DNA from: Methylobacterium gnaphalii | GTDB lineage: Bacteria; Pseudomonadota; Alphaproteobacteria; Rhizobiales; Beijerinckiaceae | Reading direction: 5' to 3' | Assembly: GCF_007992215.1 (NCBI RefSeq) | Contig: NZ_BJZV01000014.1 | Coordinates: 1-64,000, forward strand | Length of the DNA: 64,000 nt | In this document: one piece after another, positions 52,754 through 62,394 of the stretch | Numbering within the stretch: the stretch's first letter is position 1 | Layout: the number at the start of each line of letters is the position of its first letter | Notes under the pieces: generated by a model | Seen by the model: the letters and a program-made list of their open reading frames with translations, nothing else | Database searches by the model: none | What the model was told of the DNA's origin: nothing | Program-made: the position numbers and the translations under genes

Positions 52754-55684
52754 ATGGGAGCGAGCGCGGGGCTGCAGGCCGGGTCCGATCTTGGCGGGAA
52801 TCTGGCCCGCGAACTGACGGCTGCCCTGCAAGGAGATGTCCGCTTCGATACCTTCACGCGCGGGCGCTACAGCACGGATGCGTCGATCTATCAGATCATG
52901 CCGGCGGGCGTGGTCCTGCCCAAGAGCCGGGACGATCTAGCTGCTACCCTGACCATCGCCGCCGAGCACGGCGTGCCGGTGATCATGCGGGGGGGCGGCA
53001 CCTCGCAGAACGGACAGCCGATCGGGTCGGGGCTCGTCGTCGACTGCTCGCGCCATTTCAATGCGGTCACCGGCTACGATGCAGAGGCTGGCACGATCAC
53101 CGTCGAGCCGGGCATGGTGCTGGAGCGGCTGAACACCCGCGTGAAGGCCGACGGCTGGTTCTTCCCGGTCGAACCATCCACCGCGACCCGCTGCACCATC
53201 GGTGGCATGGCCGGCAACAATTCCTGCGGCGCCCGCTCGCTGCGCTTCGGCAAGATGAGCGACAACGTGCTCGCCATGGAGGCGCTTTTTCACGACGCGG
53301 AGGCCTTCGGTTTCAGCCTGACCGGCAATGAGAGCCTGGGCGTCACCGGCTCCGTCAGGGCCGAGGAACTGGCTCGGAGGATGCTCGCGCTCGCCCACGA
53401 GAACCGCCAGGAAATTCTCGACCGGTACCCGAACGTGCAGCGCCGCGTGGGCGGCTACAACCTCGACAGCCTGATTGAGCCGCGCCCGAACCTCGCACAT
53501 CTGCTGGTCGGCTCCGAGGGCACGCTCGCCGCCACCACCTCGGTGACGCTGAAGCTGTCGCGCCTGCCGACGCATCGTGTGCTCGGCATCTGCCACTTCC
53601 CGTCGTTCCGCGCGGCGATGGAGACGACGCAGCATCTCGTCGCCCTCGGGCCGGTCGCGGTCGAGCTCGTGGACAATAATGTCCTGGTGCTCGGCGCCGA
53701 CATCCCGCTGTTCAGGTCGACACTGGCCGACATCACCCGTGGCACGCCGAATTGCCTGCTGATTGCCGAGTTCGCCGGCGACGATCTCGACTCACTCAAG
53801 CGAGACCTGAAGAGTCTCGACGCCTGCATGGCAGATCACGGCTTCCCCGACGCCGTGGTGGAGGTAATGGAGCCCTCTCGGCAGAAGACCGTCTGGGAGG
53901 TGCGCGAGGCCTGCCTCAACATCATGATGTCGATGAAGGGCGATGCGAAGCCGATCTCCTTCATCGAGGATTGCGCGGTGCCGCTCGAGCACCTCGCCGA
54001 CTATACGGATGCCGTCACAGAGGTGTTCACCAAGCACGGCACCCGCGGCACCTGGTACGCCCACGCCTCGGTTGGTTGCCTGCACGTGCGGCCGATCCTC
54101 GACATGAAGGATGCCGGCGGCGTCCGGCAGATGCGCGCGATCGCGGAAGAGACCGCTGATCTGGTGCGTCGCTACAAGGGCTCCTATTCCGGCGAGCACG
54201 GCGACGGCATCTCGCGCTCCGAGTTCGTCGAGCCGCTGTTCGGGCCTACGCTGACGCGAGCCTTCGAGACGGTGAAGGACGGGTTCGACCCCGACAACCG
54301 CCTGAATCCCAACAAGATTGTCCGCCCGCTGAAGTTCGACGACCGTTCCCTGTTCCGGTTCAAGCCGGACTATGCGGTTCAGCCGCTCGAGACCGCGCTC
54401 GACTGGTCGGAGTGGGGCGGCATCGGCAGCGCCGTCGAAATGTGCAACAACAACGGCACCTGCCGGAAACTGGCCGGCGGGGCGATGTGCCCCTCCTACC
54501 GCGCCACGCGTGAAGAGCAGCATCTCACCCGCGGCCGGGCCAATTCGCTGCGGCTCGCTCTGTCAGGCCAACTCGGCAAGGACGCCTTCACCTCGTCCGA
54601 CATGAAACGCACCATGGATCTGTGCGTGTCTTGCAAGGCCTGCCGGCGCGAATGCCCAACCGGCGTCGACATGGCCAAGATGAAGATCGAGTTCCTTCAT
54701 CACTACCATGCCGAACACGGCCTGCCGGCCCGCGAAAGGCTCGTCGCCGAGATGCCGCGTTATGCCGGGATTGCGGCACGCCTCGCACCGCTGATGAACC
54801 TGCGCAACCAGATCCCGGCTCTCGCCAAGCTCGGCGAGCAGATGCTCGGCCTCTCGGCCCGGCGCTCGCTGCCAGAATGGCGCAGGCCCTGGCGCGAACA
54901 GGGCCCGGTTGCCAAGCCGACAGATGTCACCGGCGAATGGCAGGACATCATCCTGTTCGGCGACACCTTCAACCGGGCCTTCGAGCGCGAGAACCTGGAG
55001 GCGGCCGAACGCGTGCTCAAGGCGGCCGGCTACCGGCTGCACCGCGTGGTAGCGCATTCCGGCAGCCGTCCGCTCTGCTGCGGGCGGACCTATCTCGCCT
55101 CAGGGCAGACCGATCGCGCCCGCGAGGAGGCTCGGCGCACCCTCGACGCGCTGCTACCCTTCGTGCGCTCTGGCGCCCGCGTGGTCGGGCTCGAACCTTC
55201 CTGTCTGTTTACTTTCCGCGACGAGTTCCTGTCGCTGCTGCCGGGTGAGGAGGCGAAGGCGCTGGCATCACAGGCCTTCCTGTTCGAAGAGCTTCTCGCT
55301 GCCGACCTGAAGGCCGGGCGCATCAGACTGAACCTCGCCGACCAGGCCGGCCGGGTCGCCCATCTCCACGGGCACTGCCACCAAAAGTCGTTCGGGGCGA
55401 TGGGAGCGGTGGAGACGGTGCTGCGCGCGGTTCCGGGCCTCGACGTGCGGGTGATCGAGTCGAGCTGCTGCGGCATGGCAGGGGCCTTTGGCTACCGGGC
55501 CGAGACCATCGACGTGTCCTTCGCTATGGCCGAGCTGTCGCTGTTCCCAGCGCTCCGCAAGGCCGGCCCCGACGACCTCGTCGTCGCCGACGGAACCAGC
55601 TGCCGCCATCAGATCCACGACGGGGTTCAACGCGAGGCCGAACACGTTGCAAGGGTGCTCGACAGAGCACTGGTGACGGGATGA
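52754..55684 (+). CDS. FAD- and Fe-S-binding 2-hydroxyacid dehydrogenase (YdiJ/D2HGDH-like)
   Basis: A 976-residue fusion. The N half is an FAD-binding type 4 domain with VIMRGGGTSQNGQPIGSGL (~76-94) and LVGSEGTLAATTSVTLKL, and GEHGDGISRSEF near residue 475. The C half has a 4Fe-4S motif CVSCKACRRECP near residue 624 and two CCG motifs (SRPLCCGRTYL and ESSCCGMAGAFG). This matches D-2-hydroxyglutarate or D-lactate-type dehydrogenases fused to their Fe-S partner. ATG 52754 was chosen over GTG 52712. The neighbouring genes suggest hydroxyacid catabolism. Confidence 0.9.
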   Translation: MGASAGLQAGSDLGGNLARELTAALQGDVRFDTFTRGRYSTDASIYQIMPAGVVLPKSRDDLAATLTIAAEHGVPVIMRGGGTSQNGQPIGSGLVVDCSRHFNAVTGYDAEAGTITVEPGMVLERLNTRVKADGWFFPVEPSTATRCTIGGMAGNNSCGARSLRFGKMSDNVLAMEALFHDAEAFGFSLTGNESLGVTGSVRAEELARRMLALAHENRQEILDRYPNVQRRVGGYNLDSLIEPRPNLAHLLVGSEGTLAATTSVTLKLSRLPTHRVLGICHFPSFRAAMETTQHLVALGPVAVELVDNNVLVLGADIPLFRSTLADITRGTPNCLLIAEFAGDDLDSLKRDLKSLDACMADHGFPDAVVEVMEPSRQKTVWEVREACLNIMMSMKGDAKPISFIEDCAVPLEHLADYTDAVTEVFTKHGTRGTWYAHASVGCLHVRPILDMKDAGGVRQMRAIAEETADLVRRYKGSYSGEHGDGISRSEFVEPLFGPTLTRAFETVKDGFDPDNRLNPNKIVRPLKFDDRSLFRFKPDYAVQPLETALDWSEWGGIGSAVEMCNNNGTCRKLAGGAMCPSYRATREEQHLTRGRANSLRLALSGQLGKDAFTSSDMKRTMDLCVSCKACRRECPTGVDMAKMKIEFLHHYHAEHGLPARERLVAEMPRYAGIAARLAPLMNLRNQIPALAKLGEQMLGLSARRSLPEWRRPWREQGPVAKPTDVTGEWQDIILFGDTFNRAFERENLEAAERVLKAAGYRLHRVVAHSGSRPLCCGRTYLASGQTDRAREEARRTLDALLPFVRSGARVVGLEPSCLFTFRDEFLSLLPGEEAKALASQAFLFEELLAADLKAGRIRLNLADQAGRVAHLHGHCHQKSFGAMGAVETVLRAVPGLDVRVIESSCCGMAGAFGYRAETIDVSFAMAELSLFPALRKAGPDDLVVADGTSCRHQIHDGVQREAEHVARVLDRALVTG

Positions 55685-55752
55685 TCTCGCCGCTTCCGGT
55701 GCCAGTGACCCGCGTGTAGACGATCAGCCGTCTTCCGCGGAGCCTGCCCTCG

Positions 55753-56175
55753 ATGGCCTATTGGCTGTTCAAGTCCGAACCCTCGACCTGGTCCTGGCAG
55801 CGGCAGGTGGAAGCCGGGGAGGGCGGCACCTGCTGGAACGGCGTGCGCAACCACCTGGCCAAGAACCAGATGCAGGCCATGGTCGTCGGCGAGCGCGGCT
55901 TGTTCTACCATTCGAACGAGGGCAAGGCGGTCGTCGGCATCGTCGAGGTGATCAAGCCGTACTACCCGGACCATACGGATGAGTCCGGCCGGTTTGGCAT
56001 GGTCGACGTCAAGGCTGTGAAGCCGCTGCCGCAGCCTGTCTCGCTCGATGCGATCAAGGCCGAGCCGCGGCTCAAGGACATGGTGCTGGTGAACAACTCG
56101 CGTCTCTCGGTTCAGCCAGTGACCGAGGCGGAGTGGAAGGCGGTATGCGAGATGGGCGGCCTGCCGAACGGCTGA
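55753..56175 (+). CDS. EVE-domain protein
   Basis: A 140-residue PUA-like EVE domain protein (THYN1 family), thought to bind modified bases. It starts MAYWLFKSEPSTWSWQRQVE and has GTCWNGVRNHLAKNQMQAM and the DESGRFGMVDVKAVKPLPQP stretch, then LSVQPVTEAEWKAVCEMGG. This family is, as I recall, usually next to tsaD-gpsA in Rhizobiales; here the four-gene block intervenes. The start follows GCCCTCG, without strong SD. Confidence 0.88.
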   Translation: MAYWLFKSEPSTWSWQRQVEAGEGGTCWNGVRNHLAKNQMQAMVVGERGLFYHSNEGKAVVGIVEVIKPYYPDHTDESGRFGMVDVKAVKPLPQPVSLDAIKAEPRLKDMVLVNNSRLSVQPVTEAEWKAVCEMGGLPNG

Positions 56176-56274
56176 CATCCTGCCAATGTGATGCGCGGCC
56201 GCTTGCGATCCCTACAAATGGCGCGCTCGCCGTGGCGGTCGGACCGTTCTCGAAGACGGTTTGCCGAGGGCCGG

Positions 56275-56793
56275 CTACCTGCCGAATGGGTGCGGCCTGG
56301 TCGTGGGCTGACGTGAAAGCGCAGCGAGGCCTGCGAAGATGCCGAGCGCGGCAGCGATCAGGGCGTTCCATCCTGCCAGCGAGATCCCGAGGAAGGTCCA
56401 GGCAGCCTTGGTGCAGTCGACGGTCTGCTTGACGGCGAGGTCCTTCAGGAAGTCCTCGACGTTTGCCGCCGCTGCGGAGCCGCCACCGCAATCGCTGGGG
56501 CCGGGCCAAAAACCCCATTCGGCGCCGGCATGGTAGGCGCCAAGACCCGCTCCGTAGAGCATGACGAGCGCGATCAAGCCGAGGATCAACCTTGAGACGC
56601 GCCCCGGCAGGAGCGCGGCCAGGCCTGCGAGTGGCAGCGTCAGATAGTACGGCACCCGCTCGGTGAGGCAGAGCTTGCACGGCACGTAGCCCAGCACATG
56701 CTCGAAGAAGAGCGCACCTCCCACCGTAAGCGCGGCGCCGGCAAGCAACAGCAGCGCGACGGTCTGGGTCCGGAATGGCAGGCCGAGACGCAT
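56275..56793 (-). CDS. dsbB: Disulfide bond formation protein B (DsbB)
   Basis: DsbB reoxidises DsbA with quinones in the inner membrane. The 172-residue product has four helices and the first redox pair as PCKLCLTERVPYYLTLPL near residue 40, with the second cysteine pair in PSDCGGGSAAA and QTVDCTKAAW (~100 and ~125). The ATG at 56793 overlaps the upstream gene's stop by one base (TGATG). Typical size. It is coupled to the DedA-like gene. Confidence 0.88.
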   Translation of the reverse strand: MRLGLPFRTQTVALLLLAGAALTVGGALFFEHVLGYVPCKLCLTERVPYYLTLPLAGLAALLPGRVSRLILGLIALVMLYGAGLGAYHAGAEWGFWPGPSDCGGGSAAAANVEDFLKDLAVKQTVDCTKAAWTFLGISLAGWNALIAAALGIFAGLAALSRQPTTRPHPFGR

Positions 56794-57374
56794 CAGAATA
56801 CAACCTTCAGCGCGAAGAAGCCGAGGATGATGATCACCACCGAGATGGCCACGACGACGTTCAGATGCCGGTCGAGCACCGCGCGGATCGAAATGCCGTA
56901 GCGGCCGAGGAGCCCTGCCAGGACGAAGAAGCGTGCTCCACGGGTGATGATCGAGAGCGCTATGAACCAGAACAGGTCGTAATGGGCGAAGCCCGAGGTG
57001 ATGGTCACCAACTTGTAAGGGATCGGCGTCAGCCCCTTCAGCAGGATCACCCAGTGCCCGTATTTGGCATAGGACTCCTGGAAGGTGTGAGCCTTGTCGG
57101 TGAGCCCGTAGAGCTGGAACAGCCACTGGCCGACAGAGTCGAAGAGGAGCGCACCGATCGCGTAGCCGGCGATCCCGCCAAGCACCGAGGTCACCGTCGC
57201 GATAGTGGCGTAGAGCCAGACCTTGTCCGGCCGGCTCACCGCCATCGGCACCAGCATGGCGTCGGGCGGCACCGGGAAGAATGAACTCTCCGCGAAGGCT
57301 ACCGCGCCGAGCGCCCAAGGCGCCGAGGGCTTGCCGGCGAGCGCGAGTATCCACTCGTAGAGGCGGCGGATCAT
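56793..57374 (-). CDS. DedA/YqaA-family membrane protein
   Basis: A 193-residue integral membrane protein. FAESSFFPVPPDAMLVPMA near residue 28 is the re-entrant loop of the DedA superfamily, YAKYGHWVILLKGLTPIPYK (~103-122) and VTITSGFAHYDLFWFIALS are further landmarks, fitting SNARE-associated-like YqaA/DedA proteins that act in lipid transport. ATG 57374 gives a start in MIRRLYEWILALAGKPSAPW. It is cotranscribed with dsbB. Function in this organism unknown. Confidence 0.85.
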   Translation of the reverse strand: MIRRLYEWILALAGKPSAPWALGAVAFAESSFFPVPPDAMLVPMAVSRPDKVWLYATIATVTSVLGGIAGYAIGALLFDSVGQWLFQLYGLTDKAHTFQESYAKYGHWVILLKGLTPIPYKLVTITSGFAHYDLFWFIALSIITRGARFFVLAGLLGRYGISIRAVLDRHLNVVVAISVVIIILGFFALKVVF

Positions 57375-57535
57375 GGAGATCGGTCCGATGGGGAAAACGC
57401 GAGCCCTTTGAGCACAGCGTGGCCGCCGAGGCGAGAGGGGCGGCGCGGCGCTTGGCAAGCTTTCCGATACCTCGCGCAGCCCGCTCCTCTCCGTCGCCTT
57501 CGCTCAACCCGTACCTTTTCCCAGGAGTGCCCGGC

Positions 57536-59041
57536 TTAATCCTCGTCGGTCTTCCAGTCGAAGGAACGCTTCACCGCACGGCTCCAGGCAGCGTAGATCT
57601 TCCTGCGCTGGCCGGGATTCATCTTCGGCTCCCAGCGGCGATCGACGCTCCAGTTGTGCTTGAGATCGTCGAGATCCCGCCAGTAGCCAGTGGCGAGGCC
57701 TGCGGCGTAGGCGGCGCCGAGCGCCGTGGTCTCGGTCACCCTCGGGCGCACCACCGGCACATCGAGGATGTCGGACTGGAACTGCATCAGCGTGTCGTTG
57801 GCGACCATGCCGCCATCGGAGCGAAGCTCTTTCACAGGAATCCCGGAATCCTTCTCCATCGCCTCCAGCACCTCCTTGGTCTGGAAGGCTGTAGCCTCGA
57901 GCACTGAGCGGGCGATGTGACCCTTGTTCGCGTAGCGGGTCAGGCCGATGATCAGCCCGCGCGCGGCGTCATTCCAGTGCGGGGCATAGAGGCCGGAGAA
58001 GGCCGGCACGAAGTAGACGCCGCCATTGTCCTCGACCGTCGCGGCGAGCTTCTCGACCTCGGCACTCTCCTTGATCATCCCGAGATTGTCGCGCAGCCAC
58101 TGGACCAGTGCGCCTGTGACCGCGATCGAGCCTTCGAGCGCATAGACCGGCTTTTGTCCTCCCAGCCGATAGGCCAGCGTCGTGACCAGGCCAGCACTCG
58201 ATGGGACGGGCAGACCATCGGTGTTCATGAGCGCGAAGCAGCCGGTGCCGTAGGTATTCTTTGCCTCACCGGGCGTGAAGCAGGTCTGTCCGAAGAGGGC
58301 CGCCTGCTGGTCGCCGAGAATGCCGGCGATCGGCACGCCTTCGAAGGGCGCACGGGTCTCCCCGTAGACCTCGCTCGATGAGACGATCTTCGGCAGCATT
58401 GCCCGCGGGATGCCGAAGGCCTCCAGCATGCTCTCGTCCCAGTCGAGGGTCTCCAGCGACATCAGTTGGGTGCGGCTGGCATTGGTGACGTCGGTGAGGT
58501 GCACGCCGCCATCGATGCCACCCGTGAGGTTCCAGACCAGCCAGGTGTCGATGTTGCCGAACAGCACGTCGCCAGCCTCGGCCTGCTCGCGGGCGCCCTT
58601 CACGTTGTCGAGCAGCCAGCGCAGCTTCAGCCCGGAGAAGTAGCTCGCCAGCGGCAAGCCGGTGACGTCGCGAAACCGGTTGATGCCGCCCTCTTTGGCG
58701 AAGTCCGCAACAAGCCGGTCGTTGCGGGTGTCCTGCCAGACCAGGGCATTGTACAGCGGCTCGCCAGTCGTCTTATCCCAGATCAGCGTGGTCTCGCGCT
58801 GATTGGTGATGCCGATGGCGACGAGATCCTGGGGCTCGAGACCGGCCTTCTCGAGCGCCTCCGTCATGACGTTGCGGGTCTTCTTCCAGATCTCCCGCGG
58901 GTCATGTTCGACATGACCCGGCTTCGGAAAGATCTGTTCGTGCTCCTCCTGGGCGAGCGAGACGACGGTGCCCTCGCGGTCGAACACGATGAAGCGGGTG
59001 CTCGTGGTGCCCTGGTCGATGGCGCCGACATATCGGCTCAT
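57536..59041 (-). CDS. glpK: Glycerol kinase
   Basis: GlpK phosphorylates glycerol with ATP to glycerol 3-phosphate. The 501-residue product starts [20 protein letters not shown] with the FGGY-family ATPase core. [14 protein letters not shown] [35 protein letters not shown] and the [20 protein letters not shown] region are present. ATG 59041 follows GGAATTC-side purines weakly; four in-frame residues upstream are possible. It is 71 nt after glpD, same strand, forming a glycerol operon. Confidence 0.97.
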   Translation of the reverse strand: MSRYVGAIDQGTTSTRFIVFDREGTVVSLAQEEHEQIFPKPGHVEHDPREIWKKTRNVMTEALEKAGLEPQDLVAIGITNQRETTLIWDKTTGEPLYNALVWQDTRNDRLVADFAKEGGINRFRDVTGLPLASYFSGLKLRWLLDNVKGAREQAEAGDVLFGNIDTWLVWNLTGGIDGGVHLTDVTNASRTQLMSLETLDWDESMLEAFGIPRAMLPKIVSSSEVYGETRAPFEGVPIAGILGDQQAALFGQTCFTPGEAKNTYGTGCFALMNTDGLPVPSSAGLVTTLAYRLGGQKPVYALEGSIAVTGALVQWLRDNLGMIKESAEVEKLAATVEDNGGVYFVPAFSGLYAPHWNDAARGLIIGLTRYANKGHIARSVLEATAFQTKEVLEAMEKDSGIPVKELRSDGGMVANDTLMQFQSDILDVPVVRPRVTETTALGAAYAAGLATGYWRDLDDLKHNWSVDRRWEPKMNPGQRRKIYAAWSRAVKRSFDWKTDED

Positions 59042-59112
59042 GGCTCGTCCCACCCTGGAATTCTTTTGCTGTCTCGTCCCGTCGGTCTCTCGCCGAAGGC
59101 CGTCTCATCGCG

Positions 59113-60621
59113 TCAGGCGGCCTCCGCGGCCTTCCCGTCCAGGTAAGCCTGCAGGCGTGCCTCGCTGCCTGCACTGGTGCGCAGGCCGAGCTTGGAGCGG
59201 CGCCACAGGATGTCGTCCGCAGTGATCGCCCATTCCTGGTCGCGAAGGTAGTCAACTTCCCGCGCGGTCAGGCCGCCGTCGAAGCTCTCGCCGAGATCTG
59301 CGAGCGATCCAGCATTCCGGACGATCTCCCGCGCTCGCGTTCCGTAGGCTCGCGCCAGCCGCCGTGCGGTTTCGGCCGGCAGGAACGGGGCCTCGGATTG
59401 CAGAGCGGCCAGGAAGGCGTTGAAATCCGCGTCCGGCATGTCGCCGCCCGGTAGCGCCACGTCGCCCGTCCATGCCGGTTTCAGACGGGGAAAGTACGCC
59501 TTGAGCTTCTCGACCGCGTGTTCGGCGAGCCGGCGATAGGTCGTGATCTTGCCGCCGAAGACCGACAGCACTGGCGGGCTGCCGCCCTGATCGGAGACCT
59601 CGAGCACGTAGTCACGCGTGATGGCAGAGGCATTGGCCGCCGCGTCGTCGTAGAGCGGGCGCACGCCGGAATAGCTCCAGACGACGTCGCCCGGCGCGAT
59701 GTTTTTCGAGAAGGAGCGATTGATGCAGTCGCAGAGATAGGCCGTCTCTTCCGGCGAGATCGTCGCCGCGCCGGGCTTGTGCTCATAGGGCACGTCGGTG
59801 GTGCCGATCAGGGTGAAGTCGCGCTCGTAGGGAATCGCGAAGACGATGCGCTGGTCGGGCTGCTGCAGGATGTAGGCCTGCTCGCCCTCAAACAGCCGCC
59901 TCACGACGATGTGGCTGCCCTTGATCAGGCGCACCGCTGCCCGGCTATTGATGCCCAGCGTCTGGCCGAGCGTCTCGCTGACCCAGGGGCCGGCGGCGTT
60001 GACGACGGCCCTGGCACGAATGGTTCCGGTGGCGCCCGTTCTCTTGTCATGAAGGTCGGCGAGCCAGGCATCGCCCTCGCGGCGCGCAGAGACGACACCG
60101 GTTCGTGTTCGAATGTCGGCCCCGCGCGCACGCGCATCCATGGCGTTGAGGACGACGAGCCGGCTGTCCTCGACCCAGCAGTCCGAATAGACAAAACCCT
60201 TGGTCAGACGCTCCTGCAGAGGCGCGCCGAGCGGCGAGGTTCGCAAACGCACGGAATTCGAGCCCGGAAGCGTTCGCAGCCGCGCGAGATGATCGTAGAG
60301 GAACAGCCCGGCCCGCAGCATCCAGGCCGGGCGCAGGCCCTCGTCGTGGGGCAGCACGAAGCGCAACGGCCAGATGATGTGAGGGGCGAGCCGAAGAAGC
60401 CGCTCCCGCTCGGCCAGGGCCTCACGAACGAGGCGAAACTCGTAATATTCGAGATAGCGTAGGCCGCCGTGGATGAGCTTCGTGCTCGATGACGAGGTGA
60501 ACTGGGCGAGATCTCCGCGCTCGCAGAGCAGCACCTTCAGACCCCGCCCCGCCGCATCTCGCGCGATGCCCGCACCGTTGATACCGCCGCCGATGACGAG
60601 CAGATCATAGGCAGGCTGCAA
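59113..60621 (-). CDS. glpD: Aerobic glycerol-3-phosphate dehydrogenase
   Basis: GlpD oxidises glycerol 3-phosphate to dihydroxyacetone phosphate at the membrane, using FAD and quinone. The 502-residue product has an N-terminal FAD motif VIGGGINGAGIARDAAGRGL (~8-27), SSSTKLIHGGLRYLEYYEF, and the C-terminal LEGG-like GARPLYDDAA-type GVRPLYDDAAANAS and an EVDYLRDQEWAITADDILWR region. No membrane helix is needed. It leads the glpD-glpK pair; no glpR or glpF is seen. Confidence 0.96.
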   Translation of the reverse strand: MQPAYDLLVIGGGINGAGIARDAAGRGLKVLLCERGDLAQFTSSSSTKLIHGGLRYLEYYEFRLVREALAERERLLRLAPHIIWPLRFVLPHDEGLRPAWMLRAGLFLYDHLARLRTLPGSNSVRLRTSPLGAPLQERLTKGFVYSDCWVEDSRLVVLNAMDARARGADIRTRTGVVSARREGDAWLADLHDKRTGATGTIRARAVVNAAGPWVSETLGQTLGINSRAAVRLIKGSHIVVRRLFEGEQAYILQQPDQRIVFAIPYERDFTLIGTTDVPYEHKPGAATISPEETAYLCDCINRSFSKNIAPGDVVWSYSGVRPLYDDAAANASAITRDYVLEVSDQGGSPPVLSVFGGKITTYRRLAEHAVEKLKAYFPRLKPAWTGDVALPGGDMPDADFNAFLAALQSEAPFLPAETARRLARAYGTRAREIVRNAGSLADLGESFDGGLTAREVDYLRDQEWAITADDILWRRSKLGLRTSAGSEARLQAYLDGKAAEAA

Positions 60622-60920
60622 GACGATCTCTCCGAACGCGGGCGTGGATCCGATCCCGGATCATACGGTGCGCACCGAAATGTTCGAGGCCTCTTCAACG
60701 GCATCGCGACCGTCCGAAAATACTTCGCGACGGCTGGCGTGCACCATCACACCTCGACGCCCACTGTCTAACCTTGCTCGACCGGCTGCGCGTGCGGGCC
60801 TGCACATCCTTGGCCGCTGAACCCAGCCAAACCGGAACCAGAAGATTACTGCCAAGTTGATGCAGCAATCAAACGGTCAAGCTCCACCCGGACGGTGGAC
60901 GAATAGTTGGGCTACCCGTC
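60622..60920. other. Divergent region upstream of glpD
   Basis: About 299 nt between glpD (-) and a small secreted-protein gene (+). Two short frames in it (60661-60855 - and 60857-61129 +) show no domain, no SD, and run through unremarkable GC-rich DNA, so I do not call them. It should contain both promoters and perhaps a glycerol regulator site, but no operator was recognised. Confidence 0.45.
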
Positions 60921-61175
60921 ATGCGCCAGGGCTACACTGTTTTCGCCGCTCTCGTTGCCACCTCGCTCCTGGCCACCCCGATGGTCATGGGCGCCGCCAA
61001 TGCGCTGGCTACCTCCGACGGCCAGGAGACCGTCACCCAGGCTGTGGCAGTGACGCCCGTCGAGGTCGCACCGGTCGCCAACAGCGCGGCACCGGAAGTC
61101 TGCAACCGCAAGGTCCGCGTCGTCTATAGCGGCTACATTACCGGCCCAGCCGCCTGCATCGCCAGCGAACGTTGA
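60921..61175 (+). CDS. Small secreted hypothetical protein
   Basis: An 84-residue protein with an N-terminal signal peptide (GYTVFAALVATSLLATPMVM, cleavage likely after GAANALA) and a short mature part with two cysteines, APEVCNRKVRVVYSGYITGP and AACIASER, that could form a disulfide. I do not recognise it. Its stop abuts that of the convergent protease gene (TGA then TCA, TGATCA). The ATG is the only plausible start before the hydrophobic core. Confidence 0.65.
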   Translation: MRQGYTVFAALVATSLLATPMVMGAANALATSDGQETVTQAVAVTPVEVAPVANSAAPEVCNRKVRVVYSGYITGPAACIASER

Positions 61176-62039
61176 TCAGAGACCGAAGCGGGCCCAGGCG
61201 GCGCGCTCCTCGATCGCCGCGATCAAGGCATCCGGCATGTATGCCGCGACGCCGGGGCCACCCCTTCGCAGCAGGCGCGCCAGGAACGAGCCCTTAGCCT
61301 CGGCAATGAGCTTGAGTTCGACCTTCTCGCCGAACCGGGCCCGCAAGGTGGTCCGCAGATCGCCGAGGGCATCGACGAGTCCGAGATCGAGCGCCTGACG
61401 GCCGCTCCAGACCGCGCCGGTGAACAGGTTCTGGCCGCTCGACAGTTGCGGGCGACGCTCGGTGACAAGGCTCGTGAACAGGGCCTGGATGTCGGCCTGG
61501 ATGACCTTCAGACGCTTCACATCGGCCGGGTCTTCGGGCCGGAAGGGGTCGAGCATCGCCTTGGCCTCGCCCTGCGTGTGGACGCGGCGCTCTATGCCGA
61601 TCCGCTCGATCAGCTTGTCGAAGCCGAACCCCGCCGAGACCACACCAATCGAGCCGACCAGCGAGGCTGGATCGGCGATGATCTCGTCGGCGGCGCAGGC
61701 GATCATGTAGCCGCCGCTCGCGGCGACATCCTCCACGAAGGCGAAAACCGGAAGCTTCTTCTCGACCGAGAGCGCCCGGATCCGGCGATAGATCAGGTGC
61801 GACTGCGCTGCCGAACCGCCGGGCGAGTTGATGATCAGCGCCACCGCGGAGGCACGCGGCATGGAGAAGGCCCGCTCCAGGCCTGCCGCCAGTGTCGCGA
61901 TCGAGAGGCCCGGCCGGATCGGCGAGACCGCGCCGATCGCCCCGCTGAGCCGCAGCACCGCCACGCACGGCGGCGCCTGCCGCCAGCGCGCGGGAAGGAA
62001 ACGGCGCAGGCTGTCGGTGATCGCGGTGGTGCTCGGCAT
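61176..62039 (-). CDS. Signal peptide peptidase SppA-type serine protease
   Basis: A 287-residue S49-family protease, cleaving signal peptides and membrane proteins. The catalytic serine is S108 in VAASGGYMIACAADEIIA and the lysine of the dyad is likely K142 in GFDKLIERIGIE; LINSPGGS at ~70-77 and GSIGVVSAGFGF are family motifs. It lacks an obvious N-terminal membrane helix, so location is uncertain. The ATG at 62039 is favoured over a TTG nine nt upstream. Short form, like SohB-type enzymes. Confidence 0.88.
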   Translation of the reverse strand: MPSTTAITDSLRRFLPARWRQAPPCVAVLRLSGAIGAVSPIRPGLSIATLAAGLERAFSMPRASAVALIINSPGGSAAQSHLIYRRIRALSVEKKLPVFAFVEDVAASGGYMIACAADEIIADPASLVGSIGVVSAGFGFDKLIERIGIERRVHTQGEAKAMLDPFRPEDPADVKRLKVIQADIQALFTSLVTERRPQLSSGQNLFTGAVWSGRQALDLGLVDALGDLRTTLRARFGEKVELKLIAEAKGSFLARLLRRGGPGVAAYMPDALIAAIEERAAWARFGL

Positions 62040-62394
62040 CGTGTTCAAGATCCGGGGAAATGGGTCGATGACCTGCGTAAAGCGCAGCGAGACGTCCCGC
62101 CACTATGATCCGCTGCAGCCGGCATCGATCAGGGAAGGCGGGCGCCTCGTTCGCCATCAACTGTCTGATCACGTTGGTATTACGCGTGTCCGTCGGCAGC
62201 AAAGCCGCTGTACCGGCACAAGACGCCAGCGGCCGCAACTACGTGCTTCAACCACAATCAAAACATAGTTGCGGACAAATCGACAATTCCCATTGAGCGT
62301 TGTTTATGGATCATACGCACGTGTCGAGTCGCGATCCGTCCACGCGCCACGACCGTGCCTTTGGGCGGCCACTCAGCGGAGGAAGCAAGACGTT
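62040..62394. other. Gap between SppA gene and the Tyr/Arg-rich gene
   Basis: 355 nt with no credible gene. Weakly AT-richer DNA around 62240-62320 (near the CAATCAAAACATAG segment) precedes the small secreted gene and probably holds its promoter; a candidate TTGAGC...ATACGC pair near 62290-62317 is poor. Nothing else is visible. Confidence 0.45.
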
